Notes: generated by a model from the letters alone, not told the origin. 64,000 nucleotides of DNA from Rhodocollybia butyracea (GCA_015501585.1 JADNRY010000019.1:1-64000), one strand, 5' to 3'; numbered from the stretch's first letter, positions 10,821-21,003 are shown. Translations and numbers: made by a program.

Positions 10821-12096
10821 CTACACCTTCTCCCTAATCAAATACCTCCTCCGCACCATCCCCCTCTTCCCCTGCACCAACACCCAATTGCTAATATAAT
10901 AACCCTTCCTCCTATGCGGCTTATACGCGATCCCATTGATATACAGCTGCGGCTGGTGCTTCCGCCACGTCTTGAAGCGCGCGAACCAGCGGCGCCAGCG
11001 CTCCTTTTTGCGGGGCTTGTACCGCGCGATGCGCGTGAAGCTGGCGAGGCGGGCGAGGCGTTTGAGACGCTTGGTTTGCGGGGGTGGAGGGGAGGGCGGG
11101 AGGTGTGGGAGGGAGAGGGTGCGGCGTTTGTGTTCGATGGAGGCGAGGAGCTGTGGGAGGGAGGAAGGGAGGGAGGAAAGGAAGGGAAATCAGCACGTGT
11201 AACATAATCACCACAAGGGGATCATCGAAAAAAACTCACCTCCTTCTTGTCTAAACTCATGTTATGCCACCTCGCCACGGCCTGTCTGGAGAACCTCTTG
11301 TACGTCGTCCTGAACGACTCGCGTTCGGGTTGCGGGGTCGCGGCGGCGTCCGGGTTGATGTTTCGGTTTCGTTTTGGATTTCGGCTCGGATATGGGCTTG
11401 GATATGGGCTTGGGTTGCGATTCGGATACGAGTTCGTATTGGCGATTGTGTTCGGCGAATACGACTCTACGTTGAAGCGTTTGTTCATCTCGTTTATTTT
11501 GTTGCGGATGTAGCGTTGGTAGTCTCGGCGTCTGTGAGAGTGAAAAAGTAGATTGTGGATATAAGTCGTTATTTCAGCGTATAGAGCCAAAGGAAACGTA
11601 CCGCGCAGCGTAAAAATCTCTTCTCAAAATGGCTGATTGATCGCGTATAGTGGATTGCAGGATATCGGGGGATATATATGACTCGATTGTTTCTCTGGAG
11701 TAGAGCGTTCGTTCTTCTGTAGATTGAGAGAGAAGAGTTAGAGATAGGTAAGACGGGTAAGACAAGTAAGACAGGTAGAACGAAAGAAAAAAACATCGAT
11801 AAAAAACCGACAAAAACCAATGAAAAAAACCTACTCGATTCCGCCACGGCCTCAAACTTCGTACACAGCTGCTGAATCCCAAAATACGCGTCCTTGCCCC
11901 ATATATCTCGTCTAGCATGCGCCGGGGCCGACGAAGTGAGCGTTCGCTGTTGTTGGTGTTGGTGTTGGGGTGTGGGAGATGTAGACGTGGCTGCAGGGCA
12001 GATAATAGCTGTTGCTGTTCCTATTGCCATTGACCCGCCGGCATGGATGTTCACTCTGTGGATTTTTGGCACTTTTGGAACGATATATCCAAGCAT
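10821..12096 (-). CDS. Hypothetical basic protein, four exons, 332 residues
   Basis: I infer exons at 12096-11835, 11716-11602, 11531-11240 and 11150-10821. All junctions are GT..AG and the phases agree (1, 2, 0). Exon 1 is rich in Thr, Ser, Pro and Gln (PQHQHQQQR). Exons 2 and 3 carry charged helical sequence (RRDYQRYIRNKINEMNKRF), then a low-complexity NPSPYPSPYPSRNPKRN stretch and RFSRQAVARWHNMSLDKKE. Exon 4 is strongly basic (KRLKRLARL, KPRKKERWRRWF) and ends GMVRRRYLIREKV. The W..MS...K pattern in exon 3 loosely recalls the end of an HMG box, but I would not call it one. Charge suggests a nucleic-acid-binding or nuclear protein. The start is uncertain: the ATG encoding MAIGTATA, about 22 codons in, is an alternative. 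No family is recognised. Confidence 0.6.
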
Positions 12097-12427
12097 AGAG
12101 GCCCGTCAGCGCTTCAGCCTGGCATTGGTCGTCGGTCGTTCAACCGCAGGAGAAAGTTTGCACGTTGGGTTTTGGCGCTTAAAATTGGGGCCGGATCGTT
12201 CCGGGTGCTCATACGAACGAAAACTGTAACGAAGAACTGTTGAACAAGCACACAAAAGATACGAATTCGGATTCAGAATCATAGTACAAAAAAAAAACAA
12301 GTAAGATAAGGTATTTCGACAGTCCTATATTTCTAAAATACACCACCGCTAAATTTCTTTCCTCGATAGCTTACATCCTACGAATAAAAAAGCGTCAGAT
12401 ATGTTCGAAAACCACGAAAGAAAACAC
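12097..12427. other. Intergenic spacer between two minus-strand genes
   Basis: Promoter side of the basic-protein gene and 3' side of the disordered-protein gene. An A-rich tract lies at about 12289-12300. No other feature seen. Confidence 0.5.
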
Positions 12428-13465
12428 TTACAGCAAAGCCAAGGTAATATCACCATGAATCCTGGCATTAATCTCGACAGCGACATCGATATCGACCTCG
12501 AGCTTAAGCTTGATAACATGATCATCATGGGTATCCAAATCCATGCCCCTCAACTCATCGTACGTCGGCAAGCCAGTCGCATTCTCCTTCTGCATCAGCG
12601 TCCCATCCGGGTTCTTGATCGGGTTTCCCCAGTGATCAAGAGGCTTCACCATAATCCCAGGATTATCGCCATAAGGCCAGTTGTCGACGCCAGGAAGCGA
12701 CGAGTTGGACCAGTCGTTAAGTGACAACCCAGACACTGAGCTGCGCGTGCTGGCGACACTTTCTCCAGCATCGCTAGGCGCATACGCAGGGCTGAAATCC
12801 CGCACGCCTTTCGGTCGTTGCAGCACTTTCCCAGACGTGCCTACGCCTTCACCTTCCTCGTCTTCGTACGGCCAGTCATCTACGCCATGGGGCCGTTCCA
12901 TCTTACCGGGATTATCACCATGCGGCCACGCATCGACGCCGAACCGTTTCTTGCCACGACGACGGCGTTTTTTCTTTCCCTCCGTTTCTTTTCCTTTCGT
13001 GGCGTTGTCGCCCTCGCCGTCTTCCTCGTCGAGGTCAGGCAGCTCGTCGGGCTCGGGGTTGTCTGCGGTAGGCGTTGGAGCGCGGTTTTCTTCGTCAGAG
13101 CCTCCGCCTTCTCCACCTTGGTCAGAAGAAGCAGAAGAGAGACTGCGAGTGGTACGGCTGCGGCCTCGCGCATGAGGAGGAGGACGGGAGACAGACGGAG
13201 ATTGGCTGTGTCTAGAAGACGCTTTGGACACCGGGCGCGATTGGGATTGCTGGGGTTTGTTAGAGGCCTGAGATGCCTGCGACGGCGCACGCGAGTTGGC
13301 TGTGGACTCGGGTGCTCTGCTCGACGCCTTCGACGCTGGACGAGACTCGGGCGCCCCCGATGCTTGGGAAGCTGGGCGAGACTCGGGTGCCCTGCTCGAC
13401 GCCTGAGACGGTGGGCGCGAGTTTTGCTGAGGAGTCTCAGCTTGGTCGTTTCGTTCTTCACTCAT
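12428..13465 (-). CDS. Hypothetical intrinsically disordered protein, 345 residues
   Basis: Single-exon frame starting MSEERNDQAETP. Residues about 15-130 are Ser/Pro/Ala/Arg-rich with repeats of the type SSRAPESRPASQAS. An acidic Asp/Glu stretch (about 118-155) is followed by a basic cluster KKKRRRRGKKR. Then come three copies of a GVD.WP.GDNPG.M-like motif (about residues 173-285). The C-terminus (HVIKLKLEVDIDVAVEINA followed by RIHGDITLALL) is an amphipathic beta-type tail that I recognise as common at the ends of fungal proteins of unknown function. No signal peptide or membrane segment is seen. Codon use and the long open frame support a real gene. Function unknown. Confidence 0.75.
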   Translation of the reverse strand: MSEERNDQAETPQQNSRPPSQASSRAPESRPASQASGAPESRPASKASSRAPESTANSRAPSQASQASNKPQQSQSRPVSKASSRHSQSPSVSRPPPHARGRSRTTRSLSSASSDQGGEGGGSDEENRAPTPTADNPEPDELPDLDEEDGEGDNATKGKETEGKKKRRRRGKKRFGVDAWPHGDNPGKMERPHGVDDWPYEDEEGEGVGTSGKVLQRPKGVRDFSPAYAPSDAGESVASTRSSVSGLSLNDWSNSSLPGVDNWPYGDNPGIMVKPLDHWGNPIKNPDGTLMQKENATGLPTYDELRGMDLDTHDDHVIKLKLEVDIDVAVEINARIHGDITLALL

Positions 13466-14395
13466 AGTGCAAGTGGGTGATACTGGTCAAGGTCAGAAAC
13501 CAGTCAGCTCATAAGATACTCGCAAGTGGAATAATGCGTCATATGCTCCAACGGAAAAAGATGATTCGCGTATGACGTCGTTTCAAGCACCGTACTTCCA
13601 AAGCGCCGTCACCTGACTACCAGGTGACCAGCTCTGCTTAAACGCGTTGTGCGTATATCCTCCAGTATGTCCTTTCATTATCTCATCGAGAACTCGAAAT
13701 GAATTTTTCTCAAAGGTTTCTAAAATGCCATGCCTCCGACGCTCCTATCGACTAACTGGTTACAGCCAGTTCTTCACCTTGTTCGAGCCTCCAATATTGC
13801 CTTGAGAACATTTTTGCACAACTCAGCCGATCATCGACATCTTTGGCCATCCTCCTCTAGCGCCTGCAGTGCAGCGCGGTTGTTCACTCTTGGTTCCGTA
13901 GAATTGGCAATACTGGATAATAAATCTTTCTGTCATCATGCACACCATATGCTTCCATTGATGTTGTGCGTGCGTGTACCAATCCCTACGGCAAGTCCTT
14001 TCATTATCTTCCCCAGAATTTGTCGTTAGAATTAACTTCTCGCGACTACAGCCTCTTACATGTGGTGCCCATGTCAAAGACTCCAACCACTCGATTCGGG
14101 TATTCCAGTGCCGGAAAGCCAAGTCTGAAACGTTGCTTTGTCTAGTACGATAAAGTACAAGTGCGAATATCATCCAGCACAACGTGCCTTGCTAGCAAGC
14201 GCACGAAGAACTCAACTAGAGCGCTATTCATCCTTGGAGAGCCACGAAACGACTTCCTTAAAGGATTCGGAAATGCTATACCTCCGGACCCACCTCTGAT
14301 ATGACTTTCTTATCCAATCGGTGCCGGTCCTTCCCCTAGCGCTGCTCGGCGCTGCTCAGTGCAGTTTCAGTGCAGTTTCAGCACAGTTTCAGTGC
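13466..14395. other. Intergenic region with family A upstream remnants
   Basis: No gene. Sequence at about 13690-13760 and 14250-14330 resembles the far-upstream flanks of family A genes (CTCAAAGGTTTC..A.TGC and TATCCAATCGGT), seen also near 24510, 29190 and 33985. A partial family A promoter lies at 13886-13965 without a gene after it, which implies a deleted copy. Confidence 0.5.
13886..13965 (+). promoter_or_regulatory. Orphan family A promoter fragment
   Basis: Contains the conserved CTCTTGGTTCCGTAGAATTG GCAATACT and TAATAAATCTTTC segments of family A promoters, then diverges before the TATA-like box. No signal-peptide exon follows. It is a footprint of a lost copy. Confidence 0.55.
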
Positions 14396-14550
14396 TCGCT
14401 CTTGGTGTTTCGTGTAATTCGCAATACTCGATAATAAATCTTCCCGAGCCAACCCATCATATATACATTATGCCCATACCATCGAGGAGCTTAAATTGGA
14501 AACAAACGGGCGATTTCCCCTCCCCCTCAACTGCTGGTTCAGTTCACTCC
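14396..14550 (+). promoter_or_regulatory. Family A promoter and 5' leader (A1)
   Basis: Shares with its paralogs the ordered blocks TTGGTGTTTCGT, GCAATACT, TAAATCTT, GCCAACcCATCATATAT and a TATA-like GAGCTTAAATTGGAAAC, and a leader block AACTGCTGGTTCAGTTCACTC about 90 bp before the ATG. Confidence 0.65.
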
Positions 14551-14638
14551 GATTCTCCCGCCGCTTTGTCGCTACGAAATCACCATCTCCCCCCGACGCC
14601 GACGCTCTTCACACAGCATTATCCGATTGTCGCACTCG

Positions 14639-15547
14639 ATGCTCCTACCACACCGCTGGCTGGGTTTTGCCCTCCTCGCTGTACTCATTTCCTTCGCGTG
14701 TGCTGCGCCAGCGTCGCCGCCGCCGCCACCGCCGCCGACGCAGGTAAGACATTTATGATGCATTCATTCCCGTTACCAACCTAACTCTCTACCCAAGATC
14801 AGCTATATGGTGAAAGTGTTCAACGAAGATGGTACCAAAGCAACAACGGTCCCATACACTCATCCCTCTGTGGAGGTCCGTATTCAGAATCTCCTTTCCG
14901 AACTGGGGAAGGACCTGGGAGGTGGCAAGCCGTTCACAAGGGACTACGACTTCACGGTGGATCGCCACACCACGGGCAAGACGACCGATATGGTTTATTT
15001 CGAGCTCCAGGGAGGTCCCGAAACCCAGAAATCCTACGGATATGTCGTCTCCGTAAACAGTGTTGCCGAGGGCAAAACCCCGAGGCTCATGCAGGTTGGT
15101 GCAATTGTCACCAGGCATTCTGTCGGCTCGTTTACTGTGGTGGATTATATCCCGCGAGGCTACACACTTAGTAACATAGCCAAGGGACACCACCGGGACG
15201 CATTTGACAAGTTTTTGGAATTTGAGCTGGTAAAAGAATGGGCGAAGGAGTTGAAGGCTGAGGGCCCTGGCGTTAAGATGTCGGAGCAGCTGCGGCGGCC
15301 CGAGCCTGCACCAGAACCGGAGAAACCTAAACCTAAACGAAAACGAAAACGAAAACATGGAGACACGGGCCCTGCTGCAAAACGTCTTTCTGCTAGCGCG
15401 CCACGGCGTCCACCTCAGGAAGAAGGTGCTACTAATGATGCGCCACGTCCTTTACCGGCACAAGGTGCATCTTCTAGTCATACTTCGGAACACCCCCCAG
15501 AACCTCCCAAACGTAAAGAGTACCCTGATATTTTCAATCCTTATTAG
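14639..15547 (+). CDS. Secreted protein family A, member A1 (284 residues)
   Basis: Two exons, 14639-14743 and 14798-15547 (intron 54 nt, phase 0). Exon 1 encodes a signal peptide: short polar start, hydrophobic WLGFALLAVLISFACAA with an A-x-A cleavage site, then a proline run. Exon 2 has the family core, about 125 residues: VKVFNEDG.KATTVP, DMVYFELQGG, YGYVVSV, MQVGAIVTRHSVGSFTVVDY, followed by a charged helix (HHRDAFDKFLEFELVKEW). The tail is Pro-rich and contains a basic cluster KPKRKRKRKH followed by AAKRLS, which resembles a bipartite nuclear localisation signal. Unlike most siblings, A1 lacks both cysteines before YGY, through a small deletion. It is the first of four closely spaced + strand copies. 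Function unknown; a small secreted effector is my inference. Confidence 0.8.
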
Positions 15548-15762
15548 ACTCATCCTGGCGGGCTGCCCAAGCGATCACTGGTCAAATCCTTCTCAAATAC
15601 CTAGACATCGATAGGATATGTAGCCCCCCTAAGCACCCGTAGTTTAAATAAATCATTCTTTAGTCGACCATGGAAAGTTTACGCCCCTCGCCCAAAGTGC
15701 ACTGTAGGCTACTGTAAGCACTTTAATCAGCTTCGCTGCAGTACAATGCGCTGCTATGGACT

Positions 15763-15900
15763 CATAGAATTGGCAATAACAGATAGGTAAATCTTTCTGA
15801 GCCAAGTCATCATATATACATATGCCCAATTGCATTAGGGATTTACATAAATCTAAACGAAAGAGCGATTTTTTCCCCAGCTGCTGGTCAGTTCACTCTT
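15763..15900 (+). promoter_or_regulatory. Family A promoter and 5' leader (A2)
   Basis: Same ordered blocks as the other copies: AGAATTGGCAATA, GTAAATCTTTCTGAGCCAA, CATATGCCCAATTGCAT, then AACGAAAGAGCGATTTT and GCTGGTCAGTTCACTC, with the ATG about 75 bp later. Confidence 0.65.
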
Positions 15901-15974
15901 CTCTCGCCGCTTTGTCACTACGAAATCATTTCCTCTCCAACGCGCCTCACACAATAACATCCGATTCTCTCTCG

Positions 15975-16047
15975 ATGCTCCTACTACCACACCGCTGGCT
16001 GGGTTTTGCCCTCGCCGTGTTCATTTCCCTCGTGTGTGCTGCTCCAA

Positions 16048-16079
<32 letters not shown>

Positions 16080-16549
16080 TCCCCGTCCCCGCCGCCGACA
16101 CAGGTAAGACATCTATGATGCATCTATTCTGGTTTACTAACTCTCTACCCAAGATCAACTATGTGGCGACACTGTTCCTGAAAAATGGTATCAAAGCAAC
16201 AACGGTCCCAAACACTGATCCCTCTGTGTGGATCCGTATTTACCGGCTCATTGGTGAACTGGGGGAGGACATGGGAGATCGCAAAGGTTCTGATGGGAAG
16301 TCGTTAACATGGGGGTCGGAAATCGCGGTGGAACACGAAACCGTGGACAAGAAGAGCAAGAGCGTTATGGTTTATTTCGAGCTCGAGGGAGGCCAATTCT
16401 GTCCCAGAGGTCGGAAATGCTATGGATATATCGTCACCCTAGACTGTATTGGCAAGGGCAAAACCAAGAGGCCCATGCAGGTTGGTGCAATTGTCACCAA
16501 GAATCTTGACGGCTCGTTTACTGTGGTGGATTATATGCGGCCTGTATAA
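15975..16549 (+). pseudogene. Secreted protein family A, member A2, split by a transposon (5' part)
   Basis: Exons 15975-16103 and 16154-16549 (intron 50 nt). Exon 1 gives a signal peptide (HRWLGFALAVFISLVCAAP) followed by a Ser-Pro run. Exon 2 carries the family core with both conserved cysteines (GGQFCPRGRKCYGY) and ends VVDYMRPV before a stop codon supplied by inserted DNA. The missing C-terminal half lies at 18250-18744, beyond a 1704-bp element with an 11-bp target duplication. What remains could still make a 174-residue secreted protein lacking the helix and low-complexity tail. A1, A5 and A9 show that the tail is normally present. Confidence 0.8.
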
Positions 16550-18242
16550 TTTGGAGTCATGGTGTTGAGTTTGGAGTCATAATGGTGAGTCTTGAGTATG
16601 CGTTCAGAGAGTTTGAGTAATACCATTTGAGTATGAGTTTATTTTTTTGAGTATGAGTTTACTTGATTGGAGTATGAGTTTATTTGATTTGAGTATCGAG
16701 TATACTTGATTTGAGTATGCGTGAAAAATTATTATCTTCAGTCAACTCTCTAACTACTCATGGTCACTCTCATCTGTCTCGTCACTACCCAAGTCCTCCA
16801 ACCCACTCTGCGTGAACCTCCCCCAAACACACTCACCTCGTGAATATACTTACTTGGCTGTAGGGACAATCTGAGTCCAATGAAAAATAAATCACTACAG
16901 GTAGTTGTAGGCATCTGAGTTCAAGAAGACCCAGTCCCGGGGAAGAGGGAAGTGATGAGCAATTGTCTTGAGGTAGTCCTGTCGTAGCACTGGAATCCTG
17001 GTAAGACTGGGACACTGCAGGGGCACATGCTGTGGTGTCTCGCGGTGTGCACGACAGGTGTTGGAGCTGTTCAGCAGCTGTCTAAGGCTAATCATCAATG
17101 TTACTCTGGAGGTATGAGTTCGTCTGACAACGGATTTAAGATTAGTCGTGCGAGAGCAGCATTCAGGTCACGAATAATTATATCGGGCATGGGATTCGTC
17201 AGATCTATGAGTGAAAGCGGGTGGGAATAGTGATTCTTAGCATGAGGGAGCTGATATATGGCAATAGCCAGGTCAGCGAGCCAACATGGCCACCCATGTA
17301 CAACTGCACCTGCTGCTGAAGATATATGATATTGAGTAGGGGCCAGACGTGTGACATATATGAGATACTCAAGTGTGAGATAGTTGATTCGTTAGCCCAC
17401 CATATATTGGACGAGAATCAGAGACTCACTGAGTGTAGTAGCGGCAGTATGGAAAGAAAGGTCAAGCTCAATTTTACATCGATGAACACCGCAGCGGCAC
17501 ATCAGCCGCATCAAAATTTCATCAAGATTAATGATGAGCACACCTGGGCTATAACAAGTCGAGGTTGCCCTAGGTTGCCTCACTGAACTCCGATGAAACT
17601 CAAGTGACTCCAATCAATTTTTGAGCCTGACTCGAGCTTGACTCAAGCTTGACTCCAACAAAACTCAAGTAACTCAAATATAAATTTGAGTTAAATATTT
17701 GAGTCACTTGAGTATGCGTATACTCAAAGCCTTGACTCCACTCAACTCCACTTGACTCACTTGACTCACTTGACTTTTTTGCATTTGAGTTTGCGTCAAG
17801 TGCGTATAAAGTTTGAGTCAAGTGAAGTCAAGAGTCAAACTTTTTCACTTTGAGTTGTCAAGATATTCTGGGCTTTCTGTGCTGTGCTTAGCATCATTGA
17901 GCAATACTTATATCTAAACATTTGTCGATATTCGGTAGTTTGTGCCATCCTTGGCGCATCCCCGAGGTCATTGATGGGTGAATTGATCCCATCAAGATAG
18001 GTTATATCAAGGTGGAAAGGCGAGCGGTGGGATTCCAAAGCTGAATCCAACTAGAAACCACTGATCACACTGAGAACATATAGTAGATAGCTCTATATAT
18101 CATTTCCATTGTATGGAAACAGTCGAGCACTTAAGCACTGACTCCATCACTGACTCCAAATAATTTGAGTCAAGACGCAATACGCACCTGACTCCAAATT
18201 TTGACGCAAGACTCACATACTTGACTCCAAATTCTACCTACC
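16539..18242. mobile_element. 1704-bp TIR element inserted in family A gene A2 (MULE-like by target duplication)
   Basis: The element is flanked by an 11-bp direct repeat GGATTATATGC (16528-16538 and 18243-18253), which falls inside the conserved VVDYM codons of A2. Its ends form an imperfect 21-bp inverted repeat (17 of 21 positions; the inner part AATTTGGAGTCA is perfect). A target duplication of 9-11 bp is typical of Mutator-like elements. Subterminal regions (16559-16735, 17595-17850, 18120-18235) are dense in GAGTATGAGTTT- and TTGACTC-type motifs. No transposase is visible. The interior contains, on the minus strand around 16840-17265, a decayed retrotransposon tail. Confidence 0.8.
16840..17265 (-). 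pseudogene. Remnant of a non-LTR retrotransposon C-terminal region
   Basis: Minus-strand translation gives CRAHRETPQHVPLQCPSL. This resembles the C..H.ET..H.L..CP cysteine/histidine pattern after the RNase H or reverse transcriptase region of LINE-type elements. Upstream in the same direction is a helical stretch (DIIIRDLNAALARLILNPLS). Stops interrupt the frame. It lies wholly inside the 1704-bp element, so it was captured by it or nested in it. Confidence 0.5.
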
Positions 18243-18744
18243 GGATTATATGCCGCGGAGCCACGTAACTGAGGTAACCAAGAAACGCCACCGGGACGCA
18301 TTTTACGAGTTTTTGGAATTTGAGCTGGTAAAAGACTGGGCGAAGGAGTTGAAGGCTGAGGGCACTGTGGTCAAGATGTCTGAGCGGCTGCGGCGGCCCG
18401 AGCCTGCTACCCCAGAACCGGAGAGAATTCCTAAACGAAAACATAAAGACGCGACACCTGCTGCAGGTGCAAAACGTCTTTCAGGTGCTACTAATGGTGC
18501 GTCACGTCCTTTACATCCGGCACAAGATGCATCTGCTAGTTATACTTCGGATACTTCACTTCCGAGACCTCCTTCTGGAGAACGTTCTTCCAGGGCGCCT
18601 ACTCCCGAGGCACCTCCTTTACCTGCTGCGCCACATCTTCCATCTGTGGAAGATATTGTAACTGTTACGCCCCCTCTAGAACATCAGCATCGTGTTTTAC
18701 CTCCTCCCATACTTCCACCAGGACGTGGTGTAGGACGTGGTTAA
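18243..18744 (+). pseudogene. Family A member A2, detached 3' part
   Basis: Begins with the duplicated target GGATTATATGC and continues the family frame: PRSHVTEVTKKRHRDAFYEF, LEFELVKDWAKELKAEG, then a Pro-rich tail with RIPKRKHKD...AGAKRLS, matching the tail of A1 in order and spacing. It has no promoter, signal peptide or core of its own. It ends GRGVGRG-stop at 18744 and keeps the family 3' flank (a TTTAAA..ATCATTTC block near 18890). Confidence 0.8.
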
Positions 18745-19184
18745 CCTCATCCTTTATCCGAGTCTGCGGCACCTCCGGCTTCATCTCCTTTCCATCATGT
18801 TTTCCCTCCTTTCGATGTCGATGCATACTGCCCACGGGTCAAATCTTTCTCAACATAGACCTTAATAGGATAAGTAGCTGGTTTAAAATCATTTCCTAGT
18901 CGACCATGCAAAGGTTACGCTCTAACCCCCCTAAGTTGTGAGCTCAAGTACTCAAATATCAGCAAGAAACTAAGTCTGCTTTGGACGTACGAGGGAAGTA
19001 TCATCTAGCACAATGTGTTCCACGTAGATTACAGGCGATCAAGCAGGCCACTACTGGAGACTGAGACTTGATGCCTTGCCCACTGAGTAAGTACACTGTG
19101 AACTTTTGCAGACTCTTACTTGGTACTTTGATCATCCTCCTCTCACGCTTCGCTGCAATGCAGTGCAGTGCGCTGCTCACTCGA
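18745..19184. other. Intergenic, duplicated family A flank
   Basis: Contains the conserved family A 3' flank (about 18880-18920) and then a copy of the upstream flank repeat (about 18960-19085, shared AGTATCATC.AGCACAA.GTGTTCCAC and GAGACTGA.ACT). No gene. Confidence 0.5.
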
Positions 19185-19333
19185 CTCTTGGTGTTTCGTG
19201 AATTGGCAATTCTAGATAATAAATCTTTCGGAGCCAACTCATCATGCACACATATGCCCAATTGCATCAAGGATTTATATAAATTGAAATGGAAGAGCGA
19301 ATTTTTCCCCCCAGCTGCTGGTTCAGTTCACTC
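19185..19333 (+). promoter_or_regulatory. Family A promoter and 5' leader (A3)
   Basis: Conserved blocks CTCTTGGTGTTTCGTG, AATTGGCAATTCTAGATAAT, AATCTTTCGGAGCCAACTC, GGATTTATATAAATTGAAA and GCTGGTTCAGTTCACTC. The signal-peptide ATG follows at 19384 but is cut off from the gene by an element. Confidence 0.65.
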
Positions 19334-19383
19334 TTCTCTCACCGTTTTGCCGCTACGAAATCATCTCTCCCCAACTCCCCTCG

Positions 19384-20408
19384 ATGCTCCTACTACTATG
19401 GTCCGTCAAGAAGTGCTCACCGTCAGGAAGTGCAACTTGCTTAAAAACATTGGTTCCCGTCACTCTACAAATTTGAGGATTTTTTGTAACAATATTTAGA
19501 TACTTTATAATGATTTTATCTACTCAGATTGATTCCTTTGCGAACAGGGCTCGAATACTGAACAGAATGTTCAGAATCGTGAGTATGATTTTTACATCAA
19601 TCGCCAGGAACATATAGAATATCTATTGAGACCGCTGAGATGACTTCAGAGGGTTATTTACTATTCCAATAACAGGCCAAGTTTTAATTCCTACGAGAAT
19701 CCGTACAGTATTCGTGAAACAAGAAGCAAAATAACGAGTGAGAGCCTGCGAAAACCGGCAAGAGTTTTAGCTGCTAAGCGCCCAGTTGCACTTCTTAACT
19801 TTTGCTCGGACATTGCCCGACGCAGGCAATAGAAGCTTTAAAAATACAGGAAATTCAAGGTAAGAGTTTTTATCTACTACAAATTGATCTATCTATTCAG
19901 AATTTTGAGATATTGAGTCGCCGCAAAGTTATAAGCGATTTATCAAAAAGTTGCACTTCTTGGCGACCCATAGTACCACATCATTGGCTGGGTTTTGCCC
20001 TTCTCGCCGTACTCATTTCCCCCGCGTGTGCTGTGCCGGTGCGGCGGCCACAGCAGGCTCCGGTAAGCCATATATATATGATGCATCTCTACTGTAGTTA
20101 CTAACTTTCTGAAATTAGGGACCCCTGATCAGTTATAAGGTGACAGTGGTCAATGAAGAAGGAAACAAACGGGAAAGCATTTCACCCCGCACGTGCACAA
20201 ACATCGATCACCTCATTGGTGCTATCATGAAGGACTTGGGAGACGGCCCAAGTTGGCAAAGGGACGTAGAATGTGATCCCAAACCTATCAAAAAAGAGCC
20301 TTACCACCCAGGGGAAATGGCTTATTTCGAGTTCACCGGTCCCGAAACTAAGCAAACTCGGAAATGCTATGGTTATGTCATCATCACACCGACCCATTCC
20401 GACCAGCA

Positions 20409-20440
<32 letters not shown>

Positions 20441-21003
20441 TGCAGATTGGTGCAGTTATCACCAAGACGGGCGAGAACTCATTTACCGTGGTCGATCAAC
20501 TCCCTACAGCACAGCACACCAGGAACATATCCAAGAAAACCCACCGGCAAAAATTTGACAAGTTTTTGGGCGACTTTAAGCCAATAGCGCAATGGAGTGA
20601 CACGATAAAGGCTTGGAAAGAAGCGACAGGCGAGCAGAAACAGGCGATGAAGGCTGCGGGGACCGAGGTTCGGATGTCAGAGTGGCTGCTCGAGCATCCT
20701 GAAGGGCCTGGATCTTCTAAACGTCCGAGACCTGAAGATAAAGATGCGGCCCCTGCTCCAGATGCAAAACGTCTAAAACCTGCTCCTCCTTTACATCCGG
20801 CACATCCTCCAACTGCACGTCTCCTACACCCGGCAATTGCACCTCCTTATCCTCCTGGGGCACCTCCTCATTCGGGACCAGGATCTCGCCAGTCATTACC
20901 TCCTATACGTGATATGTTCCACGGACCCTGGAGTTTCGATCATCAGGGCGCAGCAGGCTGCTCAAGCGGGTCCAATTCTTGTCAACCACCTCGACAGCAA
21001 TAG
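19384..21003 (+). CDS. Secreted protein family A, member A3, signal peptide interrupted by an element
   Basis: The ATG at 19384 and four to five codons are followed by a 572-bp TA-flanked element (19399-19970). The signal peptide then resumes (HHWLGFALLAVLISPACA) to the donor at 20063; exon 2 is 20119-21003. The coding frame is open from inside the element, so an ATG at 19802 would give a product with about 55 extra residues before the signal peptide. Without the element the codons join in frame. The core has YFEFTGPETKQTRKCYGY (one of the two usual cysteines) and an ACT microsatellite coding ten threonines (20410-20440). The tail has KRPRPEDKD...DAKRLK, a bipartite nuclear-signal-like pattern, then Pro/His-rich sequence. 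Expression from its normal start is doubtful. Confidence 0.65.
19399..19970. mobile_element. 572-bp TA-flanked TIR element (MITE-like), copy 1
   Basis: The left end TGGTCCGTCAAGAAGTGC pairs with the right end GCACTTCTTGGCGACCCA (15 of 18 positions), and TA flanks both sides (19397-19398, 19971-19972). The right half (about 19798-19960: GACATTGCCCGACGCAGGC, ATCTATTCAGAATTTT, AAAAAGTTGCACTT) recurs at 60520-60697 and 62240-62410, defining a family of at least three copies, all close to family A genes. No transposase is seen. Confidence 0.75.

Noticed and set aside
11240..11531. HMG-box call for the basic four-exon protein
   Set aside because: Only a short W..MS...K segment resembles the end of an HMG box; the first helices and spacing do not fit.
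10800..11551. + strand frames of 88-135 codons
   Set aside because: They lie opposite exons 3 and 4 of the minus-strand gene at 10821-12096 and have no independent support.
12681..13480. Long + strand frames opposite the disordered-protein gene
   Set aside because: They are mirror frames of a Ser/Arg/Pro-rich coding strand; the minus-strand frame has the better start, composition and a recognisable C-terminus.
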